Origin: UBA1359 sp035411265
GTDB lineage: Bacteria > Patescibacteriota > Patescibacteriia > Patescibacteriales > Patescibacteriaceae
NCBI GenBank assembly: GCA_035411265.1
Contig: DAONSQ010000016.1
Coordinates: 1 to 12,656, forward strand
DNA: 12,656 nucleotides
Direction: 5' to 3'
In this document: piece after piece, positions 1 through 5,781 of the stretch
How the letters are laid out: the number at the start of each line of letters is the position of its first letter
How positions within the stretch are numbered: the first letter of the stretch is position 1
Position numbers and translations under genes: made by a program
The notes under the pieces: model-generated
Told to the model about the DNA's origin: nothing
The model's input: only the letters and a program-made list of their open reading frames with translations
Databases searched by the model: none

Positions 1-1230
1 AAAGCCATTCCTGTGGCTCTGGCTGGACACGACGTTATTGGTATTGCTCAAACTGGTACTGGCAAGACATTGGCTTTTGGTATTCCAGCGATTGAAAGAA
101 TCCTGGCCACTAAAAAACAAGCCGTTATTATTGCACCGACCCGTGAACTAGCTTTGCAAGTTGGTGATAGTTTAAGCAAATTTGGTCAAAGCTTTAATTT
201 AAAAGTTGCCGTTTTAATTGGTGGTGAATTTTTTGATAAACAATTATTCCAATTACGACGTAATCCAGAAATTATCGTGGCAACACCTGGTCGCTTAATC
301 GATCACATGAAGCGTCGAACTTTTAAAATTGAGGGTATCAATACTCTGATTTTAGATGAAGCCGATATGATGCTTGATATGGGTTTTGCGCCGCAAATTA
401 AAGAAATCCTAGAAGCCGCCCCTAAAGAACGCCAAACAATGTTATTCTCGGCTACTATGCCAGCCGAAATCGTTAAAATTGCTACCAACTATCTCAAGAC
501 GCCAACCAGTATTGAAGTGGCTCCACCGGGCACCACTGCCTCCTTGATTGATCAGGAAATTTTCATTATTAGAAATGATGAGCGCCTGGATTATTTGCAA
601 AAAATTCTTCAGGAATATACTGGTTCAGTCTTGGTTTTTGTCCGCACTAAGCATGGTGTTAAAATGCTAACCCAAAAATTAGTGGCGGCCGGCCATCGTG
701 CCATTGAAATTCATTCCAATCTAACTCTCAATCGTCGTCGTCGAGCTTTAGATGATTTTAAGGCTAAAAGAGAACGAATTTTAGTAGCGACTGACGTGGC
801 AGCTCGCGGTTTGGATATTAATAATATTGAATTAGTAGTTAACTATAATCTACCAGATAGTCGCGATGATTATGTTCATCGCATCGGTCGCACAGCTCGC
901 GCTGGTAAATCTGGTAAAGCTATTAGCTTAGCTACTGCCGCTGAGCAGCGGATGGTTTATGCTATTGAACGTTTGATTAATAAAACTATTAAAAAAACTG
1001 AGTTTGCTAGATTAAAAACAGTAATTAGCGATAGTTTTAATGATCGACCTGAACGACCTTATGGTTCAAATCAAGGTCGTCGGCCTCAATCTCGACCTGA
1101 GTCACGATCAAATCGTCGTCCTAGCCAAGGCGAACGCTCTAACCAAGGCGGGCGCTCTAATCAAAATGGACGACCTGGTAAATGGACTAGTCGTCGACCA
1201 AGTTACCGTGCTCATAAAAACGCTTCCTAA
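1..1230 (+). CDS. DEAD-box ATP-dependent RNA helicase, 5'-truncated by the window
   Basis: The frame is open from base 1, so the true start and the Q motif lie upstream; the GTG at 13 is internal. Both RecA-like lobes are recognisable. Lobe 1 has AQTGTGKT (Walker A), PTRELA, TPGR, DEAD (Walker B) and SAT. Lobe 2 has VFVRTK, ARGLDI and HRIGRTAR (arginine fingers). The family unwinds short RNA duplexes with ATP during ribosome assembly, mRNA decay or cold adaptation. The last 60 or so residues (from about nt 1050) form a low-complexity tail rich in Arg, Gly, Asn, Gln and Ser, with the repeated unit RSNQ. Such basic tails are known to bind RNA non-specifically. The core resembles RhlE/CshA/DeaD proteins, but the tail does not separate these subfamilies, so no symbol is given. 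Expression ends at the hairpin that overlaps the stop codon. Confidence 0.95.
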   Translation, partial: KAIPVALAGHDVIGIAQTGTGKTLAFGIPAIERILATKKQAVIIAPTRELALQVGDSLSKFGQSFNLKVAVLIGGEFFDKQLFQLRRNPEIIVATPGRLIDHMKRRTFKIEGINTLILDEADMMLDMGFAPQIKEILEAAPKERQTMLFSATMPAEIVKIATNYLKTPTSIEVAPPGTTASLIDQEIFIIRNDERLDYLQKILQEYTGSVLVFVRTKHGVKMLTQKLVAAGHRAIEIHSNLTLNRRRRALDDFKAKRERILVATDVAARGLDINNIELVVNYNLPDSRDDYVHRIGRTARAGKSGKAISLATAAEQRMVYAIERLINKTIKKTEFARLKTVISDSFNDRPERPYGSNQGRRPQSRPESRSNRRPSQGERSNQGGRSNQNGRPGKWTSRRPSYRAHKNAS

Positions 1231-1248
1231 ATTAGGGGGCGTTTTTTT
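1216..1248 (+). terminator. Intrinsic terminator of the helicase gene, overlapping its stop codon
   Basis: Arms 1216-1230 (AAAAACGCTTCCTAA) and 1232-1246 (TTAGGGGGCGTTTTT) pair along their whole length apart from two U-G wobbles, and a run of seven T ends at 1248. The TAA stop of the helicase is the last three bases of the left arm, so terminating ribosomes would cover half the hairpin. Confidence 0.85.
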
Positions 1249-1258
1249 GTTACTTTTG

Positions 1259-1267
1259 TGCTATACT
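1259..1267 (+). promoter_or_regulatory. Extended -10 promoter for the SIMPL-domain gene
   Basis: TGC-TATACT is an extended -10 element (TGn plus a hexamer matching TATAAT in five of six positions). There is no good -35, which extended -10 promoters can do without. The predicted start near 1274 leaves a leader of about 30 nt before the ATG at 1304. TTATAA (1272) and TATAAC (1282) are alternative -10 boxes. Confidence 0.45.
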
Positions 1268-1303
1268 TTCGTTATAACTTGTATAACAAATTAAATTTTT
1301 TCT

Positions 1304-2047
1304 ATGAAAAAAGGAACTCTTTTTTTAACGATTGTCGGTATTCTAGCGGTTTCCGGCATTGTTATGATGTCGCTTTGGACAACTAACCGGTCCAATAATG
1401 AAGATCGTTTTTCGGTTATTGGCTCAGGCTCGGTTTATGCTAAAGCCGATATTGCTAATATTCAAGTTGGTTTCAGAAGCGGTGTTAAAAAAACTGCTGC
1501 CGAGGCAACAACCGATGCTACAACCAAGATGAATGAAATTATTAAAGCCTTAAAAAAACTAGGTATTGAAGATAAAGATATCAAGACTAGTGACTATAAC
1601 CTTAATCCTAGCTATAAATGGACTGAAGCCAGAGGTCAGGAATTGACTGGCTATGAAGTTTATCAAAATCTAACCTTAAAGGTTCGCGATTTGGATAAAA
1701 TTGGCGATGTCATTGCTCGCACTACTGAGCAAGGCGCTAACCAGGTCGGTAACGTCAGTTTTACTATTGATGATGAATATGAGTTAAAAAACCAAGCCCG
1801 AGAAATGGCAATTGAAAAAGCCAAGGAAAAAGCCGAATTAATTGCTAAGCAATCTGGTATGAAACTTGGTAAAATCAAAAGTGTTTATGAAAATGCTGTC
1901 ACTGAACCGGAAATGATGCGTTATTCTAATGCTAAAATGACTTTAGCAGTAGCTGATCAAGCAGCTGGCGGACTAGCTACTCCAACCATCCAGTCTGGCC
2001 AAAATGAAGTTAAAGTTGAAGTTACTTTAGTTTACGAAGTTAAATAA
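1304..2047 (+). CDS. Membrane-anchored SIMPL-domain (DUF541) protein
   Basis: 247 residues. Residues 1-25 are a Lys-Lys start followed by a hydrophobic helix, either a signal anchor or an uncleaved signal peptide, so the rest should lie outside the membrane. The domain from about residue 36 opens with SVIGSGSVYAKADIANIQVG, typical of the SIMPL/DUF541 family (E. coli YggE, BP26). It contains a long Ala/Lys/Glu-rich helix at 162-187 and ends in a beta strand rich in Val. The family is linked to oxidative-stress tolerance or periplasmic oligomer formation, but its biochemical role is unsettled. The start is preceded only by an AT-rich leader without a Shine-Dalgarno sequence. The gene stands alone between its own promoter and a bidirectional terminator. 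Family assignment is firm; function is not. Confidence 0.88.
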   Translation: MKKGTLFLTIVGILAVSGIVMMSLWTTNRSNNEDRFSVIGSGSVYAKADIANIQVGFRSGVKKTAAEATTDATTKMNEIIKALKKLGIEDKDIKTSDYNLNPSYKWTEARGQELTGYEVYQNLTLKVRDLDKIGDVIARTTEQGANQVGNVSFTIDDEYELKNQAREMAIEKAKEKAELIAKQSGMKLGKIKSVYENAVTEPEMMRYSNAKMTLAVADQAAGGLATPTIQSGQNEVKVEVTLVYEVK

Positions 2048-2058
2048 AAAATCCCAAT

Positions 2059-2094
2059 AAAAAAACAGCTCGTGAAATAGCGGGCTGTTTTTTT
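2059..2094. terminator. Bidirectional intrinsic terminator between convergent genes
   Basis: Arms 2059-2072 (AAAAAAACAGCTCG) and 2081-2094 (CGGGCTGTTTTTTT) pair with one G-U wobble around the 8-nt loop TGAAATAG. Seven A on the left and seven T on the right give a U tract on both strands. It can therefore end the SIMPL transcript and the three-gene minus-strand operon. Confidence 0.9.
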
Positions 2095-2105
2095 ATTTTG
2101 ACTAA

Positions 2106-2639
2106 TTATTCAATACAGCAGTCAATTGCTTTTTTAACCATATCACCGAGCTTGCCGGCTAGGCTTTTTTTGCTTTCATCATGTTTATTGATAGCACCGT
2201 CGTCAATCTTTTTGATATTATCAGCGCCGATTAATTTCATGTTAAGACCCCAAAATAAAGAGTAGAGTTCATAGGCTTTATTGAAAAAGCCATAAGCAGC
2301 TTCTTTTTTACCGGCTGATAGCTGTTTGGTTCCAACTTCCATTAGGCGGTAGCTGGCGGCTAGCAAATGCTTGGAAATACACCAGACTTCACCTTCGTAT
2401 TCTTTGATTATTTCTTTCAGTAAGCTTTTGCGCATTTCTCTAACCTCATTGATTAGGTCATAATATTCAGTCTTGCCAGTTTTGGCACCGGAAAAAAAGA
2501 AATGTTCTTCAATGCCAACTAGATTCATGATGGCGATCGTCAGGTCTTGGTCAGAGGATAGATCCATTTTTTCCTGCTTCTTCATTTCATCAATCTTGGC
2601 GATAAATTCATTCAAATCTTTAAATTGAGACTGTTCCAT
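2106..2639 (-). CDS. Unrecognised soluble, mostly helical protein, third gene of a redox-like operon
   Basis: 177 residues with no signal peptide or membrane segment; I do not recognise a characterised family. The composition suggests an alpha-helical bundle: charged helices at about 5-24, 56-84, 87-108 and 110-130. Features that may be functional are GIEEHFFF (42-49), WCISKH (86-91) and a C-terminal Cys pair, DCCIE (173-177). A Glu/His/Cys set of this kind could bind a metal, but this is speculation. The gene starts five bases after the preceding membrane-protein gene and is the last gene of a tight operon with two proteins carrying CxxC motifs. A soluble partner or regulator of that pair is possible. 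Codon use and base composition match the neighbours. It ends at TAA, 11 bases before the shared terminator. Confidence 0.8.
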   Translation of the reverse strand: MEQSQFKDLNEFIAKIDEMKKQEKMDLSSDQDLTIAIMNLVGIEEHFFFSGAKTGKTEYYDLINEVREMRKSLLKEIIKEYEGEVWCISKHLLAASYRLMEVGTKQLSAGKKEAAYGFFNKAYELYSLFWGLNMKLIGADNIKKIDDGAINKHDESKKSLAGKLGDMVKKAIDCCIE

Positions 2640-2644
2640 AGCGT

Positions 2645-3154
2645 CTATTTGATTAAGAAATTAAAAACTAAACTTAAAATAATCAATGGTGCTAAAGGCA
2701 TAACAACTTTTTCAAAAGGAAAGTGGGCTCGACCGTTATTTTTTTTCTTTAAATAAGAATAAAGGTCGGCGCCAAACCAGAAACCAATCGAACCATTAGT
2801 AATGCCCAGTAATAATTTATTAACACCGCAAACACAACTGGCGCTATTATCTAGTAGCCCATAAAAATATAGCGGCACAATAATTAAAGCAATATAGGCG
2901 ATAATTGTTAAAATATTACGACCGCGGAAATTGAATTTCTTTTTATCAAACCAATTAATCGTCCAAGCAATCATGGAAACTGTCAGTCCGCCAATCCATA
3001 GGCCAGAAATCGTATCGTCAATACCTAAGTAACGGGAAAAACCAACGCCCGAGGCAACAGCAATGGTGCAGACCGGACAAACTGCTAAGGCTGGCTTAGC
3101 AATTAAAGCTGAGCTAACTGCCAAGATTGAGGCTAAGGTAATTTTTTTATTCAT
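2645..3154 (-). CDS. Multi-pass membrane protein with CPVC and CVC cysteine motifs, candidate thiol-redox partner
   Basis: 169 residues. A signal-peptide-like N terminus (Lys-Lys, hydrophobic stretch, then KPALA at 20-24 as a possible signal peptidase site) is followed directly by CPVC (26-29). Hydrophobic segments lie at about 52-69, 80-101 and 149-168, with a weaker one at 112-133. A second cysteine group, CVC (107-109), follows the second clear segment, so both groups could face the outside. Paired cysteines beside membrane helices recall DsbD/CcdA, DsbB and VKOR electron carriers, but the sequence fits none of them well enough to name. It sits between a thioredoxin-like CPHC gene (4-base gap) and an orphan helical protein (5-base gap), so co-translation is likely. 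A role in passing electrons to or from the thioredoxin-like protein is inferred from cysteine placement and operon context. Confidence 0.8.
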   Translation of the reverse strand: MNKKITLASILAVSSALIAKPALAVCPVCTIAVASGVGFSRYLGIDDTISGLWIGGLTVSMIAWTINWFDKKKFNFRGRNILTIIAYIALIIVPLYFYGLLDNSASCVCGVNKLLLGITNGSIGFWFGADLYSYLKKKNNGRAHFPFEKVVMPLAPLIILSLVFNFLIK

Positions 3155-3158
3155 AGGA

Positions 3159-3542
3159 TTATTGAGTTTGTTCTTTTAAGAAATCAATAATCGGTTGGTT
3201 GCCAATTAAGCAATTAGAACCAGTCCAGAGAAAAGGAACGCCAACATTTTTTAAATCTAGTTGGCAGCTTTCGGCTCTGGTTAATAACTCTTGAGAATTA
3301 GTTTGATTATTATAGACTTCTTTTTGTCCGATATTAAGTTTTTGTTCTAACTGATTGTCGGCAATATATTTCTCAACAATCTTGCAATGAGGACAAGTTT
3401 CTCCGTAGTAAAGGATTAGAGCTGGTTCTTTAGTTGTTTGGCTACTGGCCTGACTATGTTGATCGTGGGTGGCTAGAGCATAAAAAGAAAAACCAGTAAT
3501 AGCTATAAATAATCCACCTAAAATAATTAAACGTTTGAACAT
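3159..3542 (-). CDS. Membrane-anchored thioredoxin/glutaredoxin-like protein with CPHC active site
   Basis: 127 residues. Residues 4-24 form one hydrophobic segment after a Lys/Arg start, so the domain should be exported and held at the membrane. After a polar linker (25-40) comes strand ALILYYG and the CPHC active site (50-53), the dithiol sequence also found in DsbA. The cis-proline loop is GVP (101-103), and a late Cys pair lies at 93 and 111. The domain is short, about 85 residues, closer to a glutaredoxin-sized fold than to full thioredoxin. It is the first gene of the operon and has its own strong promoter. Likely role: extracytoplasmic thiol-disulfide exchange with the cysteine-bearing membrane protein encoded four bases downstream. 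Fold assignment is solid; direction of electron flow (oxidase or reductase) is unknown. Confidence 0.88.
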   Translation of the reverse strand: MFKRLIILGGLFIAITGFSFYALATHDQHSQASSQTTKEPALILYYGETCPHCKIVEKYIADNQLEQKLNIGQKEVYNNQTNSQELLTRAESCQLDLKNVGVPFLWTGSNCLIGNQPIIDFLKEQTQ

Positions 3543-3567
3543 AAAGAAAAATTTAAATATTATTGTT

Positions 3568-3596
3568 ACTATATCATATTTGTTAGGGCAATTAAA
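3568..3596 (-). promoter_or_regulatory. Promoter of the three-gene redox-like operon
   Basis: Read on the minus strand: TTTAAT (3596-3591), 17 bases, then TGA-TATAGT, an extended -10 at 3573-3568. The predicted start near 3561 gives a leader of about 19 nt before the ATG at 3542. Its -35 lies three bases from the -35 of the typA promoter. Confidence 0.6.
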
Positions 3597-3599
3597 CTA

Positions 3600-3628
3600 T
3601 TGACTAATTATCAAAAAACCATTATATT
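3600..3628 (+). promoter_or_regulatory. Sigma70-type promoter of typA
   Basis: TTGACT (3600-3605), 17-base spacer, TATATT (3623-3628); each hexamer matches consensus in five of six positions. The predicted start near 3635 lies upstream of the leader hairpin at 3653-3676. A perfect TATAAT at 3680-3685 has no suitable -35 and would start transcription at or after the ATG, so it is less likely. Confidence 0.7.
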
Positions 3629-3652
3629 AATAATAATCTTTTTACTCAGGAT

Positions 3653-3676
3653 TACGCCTTTGGGGCGTATTTTTTT
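3653..3676 (+). terminator. Intrinsic terminator inside the typA leader, possible attenuator
   Basis: TACGCC (3653-3658) pairs with GGCGTA (3664-3669), followed by seven T (3670-3676). No plus-strand gene lies upstream, the minus strand has no matching U tract, and the typA promoter is 25 bases upstream. The element therefore sits between promoter and start codon and should reduce or condition typA transcription. The short stem suggests partial rather than complete termination. Confidence 0.6.
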
Positions 3677-3688
3677 GCTTATAATTCT

Positions 3689-5476
3689 ATGGAAATTCGT
3701 AATATCGCCATTATTGCTCACGTTGATCATGGCAAAACTACTTTAACCGATACTTTGATGCGTCAAGCCGGTCTAGCTGATAGCGATGTCAGTATGGATA
3801 GTAATTCACTAGAAAAAGAACGGGGGATTACGATTTACTCCAAAAATACTTCGATTTTTTATCAAGATACTAAAATTAATATTGTCGACACTCCGGGACA
3901 TGCTGATTTTAGCTCTGAAGTGGAACGTATCTTGCGTTCGATTGACTGTGTCTTACTTTTGGTTGACGCTCAAGAAGGTCCGATGCCACAGACTAAATTC
4001 GTTTTAAAAAAATCTTTAGAATTAGGCCTGAAACCAATTGTGGTTATTAATAAAGTCGATAAGCCAGCTGCTCAGCCCCAGCAAGTTGTTGACGCGGTTT
4101 ATGAGCTTTTCTTTGATTTAGGGGCGAGTGATGAACAGCTTGATTTTCCAATTGTCTATGCTTCTAGTAAGCAAGGCTGGGCTTCGCTGTCTTTAACCGA
4201 AGTACCTGACAATCTCAATGCACTATTGGATGTTATCCTAAAGCATGTGGCGCCAGCTTCAACTGAAGAACAAGCTGAGCAACCCTTAACCGCTCAACCT
4301 TTTAATTTATCTTACGATAATTATTTGGGTCGCTGCGCTATTTGCCGTATTTATAATGGCTCAATTAAAGCAGCTCAAGAAGTGGTGATTACTAACTTGG
4401 AAGGAGTTCAGCGTCGCGCCAAAATTACTAAGCTGTTTACTTATCAAGGTTTGCAAAGTAAGGAAGTAGCTGAAGCCGTGGCTGGTGATATTGTTTTAGT
4501 AGCCGGATTAACGGATATTTATATTGGTGAAACTATTGCTGCCAGTGCCGATCAGGTGGCTCTACCGGCTATCCATGTTGATGAGCCAACAATTACTTTA
4601 AATTTTTTAGTCAATAATTCACCTTTTGCCGGTCGTGAAGGTAAATATGTTACTAGTCGCCAAATTCGTGAACGCTTAGAAAAAGAACTAGAAACTAATG
4701 TTGGCCTTAAGGTTGATTTTAGTGATGCTGCTTGTTTTAAGGTAGCTGGCCGCGGTGAACTGCACATTGCTATTTTATTGGAAAATTTACGCCGTGAAGG
4801 TTATGAATTACAAGTTTCTCAGCCACAGGTTATTATTAAAGAAATTGATGGTCAAAAAATGGAACCTTTTGAAGAATTAACCATTGATTTACCCGATAGT
4901 TTTGCCGGTGTGGTGATTGAAAAATTATCTCGCCGCCGCGGACAAATGACTGCTTTAAAACAACATAATGGCCAAACTCGCTTAAGCTTTGAAATTCCAA
5001 CTCGTGGACTTTTGGGCTATCGCACTGAATTTGTGGTAGACACTCGCGGTGAAGGTATTTTATGCAGCCATGTTTTGGGCTTTAAACCGTATGTTGGCGA
5101 TATTGATAGCCGCCAAGTCGGGTCAATGATTTCGATGCTTACTGGTAAAGCTTTAGCATTTTCTTTGTGGAATCTCCAAGATCGCGGCGTTCTTTATATT
5201 GGTCCGAATATTGAAGTTTATGAAGGCATGGTTATTGGTAATGTTTCCAAAGGTAACGACTTGGTCGTCAATCCGATCAAAGGTAAGCAACTAACCAATA
5301 TGCGCTCTTCTGGCGCTGATGATGCGATCTTATTGACTCCACCCTTGGAACTCAATCTTGAGATTGCTTTAAGCATTATGAATGACGACGAATACTTAGA
5401 GGTCACCCCTAAAAGCATTCGTTTACGCAAGCAGTTTTTAACTGAAATTGAACGATCTCGCGCTAAGCGCAAATAA
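3689..5476 (+). CDS. typA: Ribosome-associated translational GTPase TypA/BipA
   Basis: 595 residues, slightly shorter than the usual 605-615. The G domain is complete: AHVDHGKT P-loop (10-17), RGIT switch I (45-48), DTPGH (67-71), NKVDK (121-125) and a G5-like YASSKQGWA (157-165). A beta-barrel domain II, EF-G-like domains III and V (GRGELHIAILLENLRREG lies in this part) and the BipA-specific C-terminal domain ending in KRK follow. BipA binds the 70S ribosome at the EF-G site and acts in 50S assembly and growth at low temperature or under stress. The start matches the family start (MEIRNIAIIAHVDHGKTTL) and is preceded by an AT-rich leader with no Shine-Dalgarno sequence. The gene has its own promoter and a terminator-like leader hairpin. 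No U-rich terminator on its own strand is visible after the stop. Confidence 0.97.
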   Translation: MEIRNIAIIAHVDHGKTTLTDTLMRQAGLADSDVSMDSNSLEKERGITIYSKNTSIFYQDTKINIVDTPGHADFSSEVERILRSIDCVLLLVDAQEGPMPQTKFVLKKSLELGLKPIVVINKVDKPAAQPQQVVDAVYELFFDLGASDEQLDFPIVYASSKQGWASLSLTEVPDNLNALLDVILKHVAPASTEEQAEQPLTAQPFNLSYDNYLGRCAICRIYNGSIKAAQEVVITNLEGVQRRAKITKLFTYQGLQSKEVAEAVAGDIVLVAGLTDIYIGETIAASADQVALPAIHVDEPTITLNFLVNNSPFAGREGKYVTSRQIRERLEKELETNVGLKVDFSDAACFKVAGRGELHIAILLENLRREGYELQVSQPQVIIKEIDGQKMEPFEELTIDLPDSFAGVVIEKLSRRRGQMTALKQHNGQTRLSFEIPTRGLLGYRTEFVVDTRGEGILCSHVLGFKPYVGDIDSRQVGSMISMLTGKALAFSLWNLQDRGVLYIGPNIEVYEGMVIGNVSKGNDLVVNPIKGKQLTNMRSSGADDAILLTPPLELNLEIALSIMNDDEYLEVTPKSIRLRKQFLTEIERSRAKRK

Positions 5477-5500
5477 AAAGGAGTCTCACAAGGAGACTCC
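5475..5500 (-). terminator. Intrinsic terminator read on the minus strand
   Basis: GGAGTCTC (5480-5487) and GAGACTCC (5493-5500) form a perfect 8-bp stem around ACAAG. The U tract exists only on the minus strand (AAAAA at 5475-5479 on plus). On the plus strand the stem is followed by GTCAGGGG, so it is a poor terminator for typA. A terminator facing this way implies a transcript coming from the right. Confidence 0.6.
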
Positions 5501-5650
5501 GTCAGGGGATTGGAAGGATTGTATTGTTGTTAGAGAAAGAGCGATAGAGGTGGAGACGAGCTGCAAAGGAGGTTTGTTAGTTTTCTTTATCTTATCCGTC
5601 TCCTAGTAGTTATAACCAGCCACAAAAAAATCAAATCGACTTAAATTAAT

Positions 5651-5678
5651 ATGTTGTCGGAGGTAGTTATGACAACAT
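5651..5678. repeat. Perfect 8-bp inverted repeat with a 12-nt loop holding GGAGG/CCTCC
   Basis: ATGTTGTC (5651-5658) and GACAACAT (5671-5678) are exact reverse complements. On the plus strand the loop carries GGAGG and the stem enters the ATG of an 11-codon frame. On the minus strand the loop carries CCUCC within the candidate small RNA. Confidence 0.6.
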
Positions 5679-5704
5679 TACTAGTGGCTAGTTGCTTATT
5701 ATAA
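5669..5704 (+). CDS. Possible 11-residue leader peptide (MTTLLVASCLL)
   Basis: ATG to TAA frame of 11 codons with the best Shine-Dalgarno sequence seen before any frame in this window: GGAGG at 5659-5663, five bases before the ATG. The peptide is hydrophobic with two Thr codons after Met. Its ribosome site lies in the loop, and its ATG at the edge, of the 5651-5678 hairpin. No plus-strand promoter is evident upstream of it, and the thrS promoter lies downstream, so it would be translated only on readthrough from typA. Most likely the other face of the minus-strand CCUCC motif or chance. Confidence 0.15.
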   Translation: MTTLLVASCLL

Positions 5705-5728
5705 TGACATATTTTGAATAGAAGTCAA
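5698..5728 (-). promoter_or_regulatory. Promoter of the candidate minus-strand small RNA
   Basis: On the minus strand: TTGACT (5728-5723) and a perfect TATAAT (5703-5698) with a 19-base spacer, longer than the ideal 17. Predicted start near 5691. It diverges from the thrS leader promoter, with 18 bases between the two -35 boxes. Confidence 0.4.
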
Positions 5729-5746
5729 TAGCTACAATAATTCAGC

Positions 5747-5775
5747 TTGACCTTTTTTTAGCAAAGAACTATTAT
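5747..5775 (+). promoter_or_regulatory. Promoter of the thrS T-box leader
   Basis: TTGACC (5747-5752), exactly 17 bases, TATTAT (5770-5775); five of six matches in each hexamer. The predicted start near 5782 fixes the 5' end of the leader RNA and leaves room only for a short Stem I. Confidence 0.65.
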
Positions 5776-5781
5776 TAAAAC

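Larger units (their letters stand above)
5475..5691 (-). ncRNA. Candidate small RNA antisense to the typA-thrS gap, with CCUCC motifs
   Basis: A promoter (5698-5728) and an intrinsic terminator (5475-5500), both on the minus strand, bracket about 217 nt with no plausible reading frame. The RNA would open with a small hairpin, ACTAG-CCA-CTAGT (5692-5680). Next comes an 8-bp stem, ATGTTGTC/GACAACAT (5678-5671 with 5658-5651), whose 12-nt loop ends in CCUCC. A second CCUCC, in CCTCCTTT, lies at 5572-5565. The RNA is pyrimidine-rich in its second half. GGAGAC (5603-5598) can pair with GTCTCC at 5557-5552 or inside the terminator stem (5497-5492), so alternative folds exist. I see none of the hallmarks of tmRNA, RNase P RNA, SRP RNA or 6S RNA. 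The 3' end overlaps the typA stop. This is a prediction from signals only. Confidence 0.4.

Noticed and set aside
1040..1294. An 84-codon plus-strand frame overlapping the end of the helicase gene
   Set aside because: It is an out-of-frame reading of the helicase tail and its terminator; the helicase frame has full family motifs there.
3680..3685. Perfect TATAAT just before the typA ATG as the main promoter
   Set aside because: No -35 is present at the right distance and transcription would begin at or after the start codon; the promoter at 3600-3628 is better formed.
4552..5472. Minus-strand frames inside typA (4552-4767 and 5218-5472)
   Set aside because: Shadows of a well-conserved GTPase gene, with no start signals or domain-like sequence.
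5480..5500. Hairpin as a plus-strand terminator of typA
   Set aside because: No T-rich tract follows it on the plus strand; the U tract is only on the minus strand.
5565..5572. AAAGGAGG on the plus strand as a ribosome-binding site
   Set aside because: No start codon follows at usable distance and the following frame closes after about ten codons.
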